From assembly GCA_934746185.1 (NCBI GenBank), contig CAKVEY010000040.1:1-8570 (forward strand): 8,570 bases of DNA, given 5' to 3'. How positions within the stretch are numbered: the stretch's first letter is position 1; the number at the start of each line of letters is the position of its first letter. Shown one piece after another: positions 7,023 to 8,570 of the stretch. The DNA comes from an uncultured Clostridia bacterium (GTDB taxonomy: Bacteria; Bacillota; Clostridia; Christensenellales; UBA1242). The position numbers were made by a program, and so were the translations under genes. The notes beneath the pieces are model-generated. The model saw nothing but the letters and a program-made list of their open reading frames with translations, searched no databases and was not told the DNA's origin.

Positions 7023-8570
7023 TTATGTTTTATTGCATTTTTTACATTTATTGCAACTAAAACAACAAATTTTGGGTTTTTTAATTAATTTTATTAAAAA
7101 GTAAATAGAGCAAGCAATTAAAACAAATATTAATAGACTTAAAAATATTGAAACAAAGTTTAATCCATTAAATAATAATAGCAAACGATAGAAAATAAAT
7201 GTAATAATATAAGCCGAAACAAATTGTATAATTATACATACAAATGTCCATTTTTTGCCGATTTCTTTTAAATAAACACTAATTGTTGCCATACACGGCA
7301 TATACAAAAGTGAAAATATTAGAAAACTAAACGCACTGATAGGCGTAAAATTTATTGGACTTAAAGGGTTTAAAAAACTTTGACTTAAACTTTCAACGCC
7401 TGAGTTTATATTAACACCATTTATAATAGCCATAGTAGAAACAATAATTTCTTTTGCTACTACTCCACAAATTAAACTTGCTACACAGCCACTATTTCCA
7501 AAGCCTAAGGGTTTAAAAATTGGAGCTAGAATATTGCCGATAAAAGTTAAAATGCTAGTTTCGCTTGTTGGGTCTACAATAAATTTAAAATTAATTGATA
7601 TGCTTTGTAGTAACCAAATTATAATAGAAAAAGTAAATAACACGCCTGACACTCTTATGAAAAAGTCTTTTATATTAAATAAAATTAATTTCAAAATTCT
7701 TTTAAAATTCGGTATTCTAAGTGCTGGCATTTCCATTATAAAACTTGATGTTTTACTTTTTAAAATGGTTTTTTCAAGTATAATACTTGTAATTAATGCA
7801 ACTATAACTCCTAATAAATACAAAAAGAAAATTATTAAAATGTTATTACTAAAAAATGCTCCTAAAATAACACTATAAAGTGGAATTTTTGCCGTACAAC
7901 TCATATAACTACATAGCATAGATGTTTTTATCTTACTATTTTTATCTTCCATTGTTCGACTTGTTAGTGCTGCTGTGGTGTTACAACCAAAGCCCATTAA
8001 AAGCGAAAATACACTTCTTCCGTTCAATCCCACCAAACTAAAAATATCTTCAAACACAAACGCTAATCTACTTAAATAGCCTGTATCTTCTAAAATTGAT
8101 AGAAATAAAAACAACAAAACTATTTGTGGTAAAAAACTAGAAAGAGTGGTAAAAACTGTAAGTATTCCGTTTTCAAAAAAACTTATTATAAAGGTTGATG
8201 TTGTTATTCTATTTAATAAATTTAATATAGGAATATTTACGAAATTTTCAAATAAGAATGTTAATTTATCGCTTAAAAATGCCCCCAAACTATTAAAAGT
8301 TAAATAAAAAATTAAAAATATAATTCCTAAAAATATAGGAAAAGCCAAAAATTTGTTTAATAAAATTTTATCAAGTTTGCTATATCCATATTTTTTGTTA
8401 CTATTTTTTACAACGCACTCTTTTATAATTTTGTCGATAAAATCATATTTTAATGAAATAACTTTTTCTTTTAAATTATACTTTTTTAATTCATCTAACT
8501 GATTTTTTGATAGTTTTAATTTTGTTAAAATAAATTCATCTTGCTCTAAAACTTTTAAACAAATATAATC
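7023..8570 (-). CDS. feoB: Ferrous iron transport protein FeoB, C-terminal 515 residues (start lies outside the window)
   Basis: FeoB is the inner-membrane Fe(II) permease with an N-terminal GTPase domain. Frame continuity runs to the window edge, so the gene starts beyond 8570; the TTG at 8348 that opens the hydrophobic part is internal. The visible protein begins with the tail of the region after the G domain (about 1-70, including ISLKYDFIDKIIKE). It then has the FeoB core: FPIFLG, LEDTGYLSRLAFVFED, the first Gate motif GFGCNTTAALTSRTMED (about 193-209) with MSC further on, the linker EMPALRIPNFKRIL, and the second Gate motif LICGVVAKEIIVSTM (about 366-380). It ends in a cysteine-rich tail, CCFSCNKCKKC. 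The GTPase motifs cannot be checked here. murA follows after about 100 bases. No feoA lies downstream; one could precede feoB outside the window. Confidence 0.95.
   Translation of the reverse strand, partial: DYICLKVLEQDEFILTKLKLSKNQLDELKKYNLKEKVISLKYDFIDKIIKECVVKNSNKKYGYSKLDKILLNKFLAFPIFLGIIFLIFYLTFNSLGAFLSDKLTFLFENFVNIPILNLLNRITTSTFIISFFENGILTVFTTLSSFLPQIVLLFLFLSILEDTGYLSRLAFVFEDIFSLVGLNGRSVFSLLMGFGCNTTAALTSRTMEDKNSKIKTSMLCSYMSCTAKIPLYSVILGAFFSNNILIIFFLYLLGVIVALITSIILEKTILKSKTSSFIMEMPALRIPNFKRILKLILFNIKDFFIRVSGVLFTFSIIIWLLQSISINFKFIVDPTSETSILTFIGNILAPIFKPLGFGNSGCVASLICGVVAKEIIVSTMAIINGVNINSGVESLSQSFLNPLSPINFTPISAFSFLIFSLLYMPCMATISVYLKEIGKKWTFVCIIIQFVSAYIITFIFYRLLLLFNGLNFVSIFLSLLIFVLIACSIYFLIKLIKKPKICCFSCNKCKKCNKT

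Noticed and set aside
7534..7878. A 114-codon plus-strand open frame opposite feoB
   Set aside because: It is antisense to the conserved FeoB core. Its apparent hydrophobic Lys/Ile-rich content is what the reverse complement of a membrane protein in AT-rich DNA gives.
7023..8348. A 441-residue FeoB starting at TTG 8348
   Set aside because: The same frame stays open to the window edge and encodes FeoB-like sequence upstream, so this TTG is an internal Leu codon and not a start.

Overview
The window is AT-rich (roughly 30% GC by eye) and every convincing gene lies on the minus strand, so transcription runs from high to low coordinates. Low GC, a POTRA-type FtsQ/DivIB, murA next to cell-division genes, and a single-chain ABC ATPase/FtsX-type permease all point to a low-GC Gram-positive bacterium (Bacillota, Clostridia-like). 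TGG codes for Trp and the visible stops are TAA and TAG, so nothing suggests a mycoplasma-type code. I cannot name the genus.

In transcription order: (1) 8570-7023 is the C-terminal part of the ferrous-iron permease FeoB, running in from outside the window. (2) A gap of about 100 bases holds a perfect 16-bp palindrome. (3) murA (6924-5668) and ftsQ/divIB (5666-4890) are one base apart, form one operon, and end at a clear intrinsic terminator (4887-4865). (4) A gap of about 190 bases holds two good promoter-like sequences. (5) ftsA (4696-3533) and ftsZ (3521-2280) form the second operon, which also ends in a strong intrinsic terminator (2272-2243). (6) A strong-looking promoter (2178-2149) then drives an ABC transporter gene (2121 to beyond position 1). 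That gene appears broken: its reading frame stops at 769 and the same protein resumes in another frame from 761.

The central four genes form a compact division and cell-wall module. MurA makes the first committed peptidoglycan precursor. FtsQ/DivIB, FtsA and FtsZ build and anchor the divisome. The two operons are insulated from each other by a terminator and fresh promoters, so FtsA/FtsZ can be expressed independently of MurA/FtsQ. FeoB and the ABC transporter are neighbours with no obvious functional link.

I found no sign of a new multi-gene system, mobile element, CRISPR array or RNA gene. The most notable points are the double lesion in the ABC transporter, the overlapping promoter and ribosome-binding site at ftsA, and the palindrome upstream of murA. 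All gaps between genes are under 200 bases.
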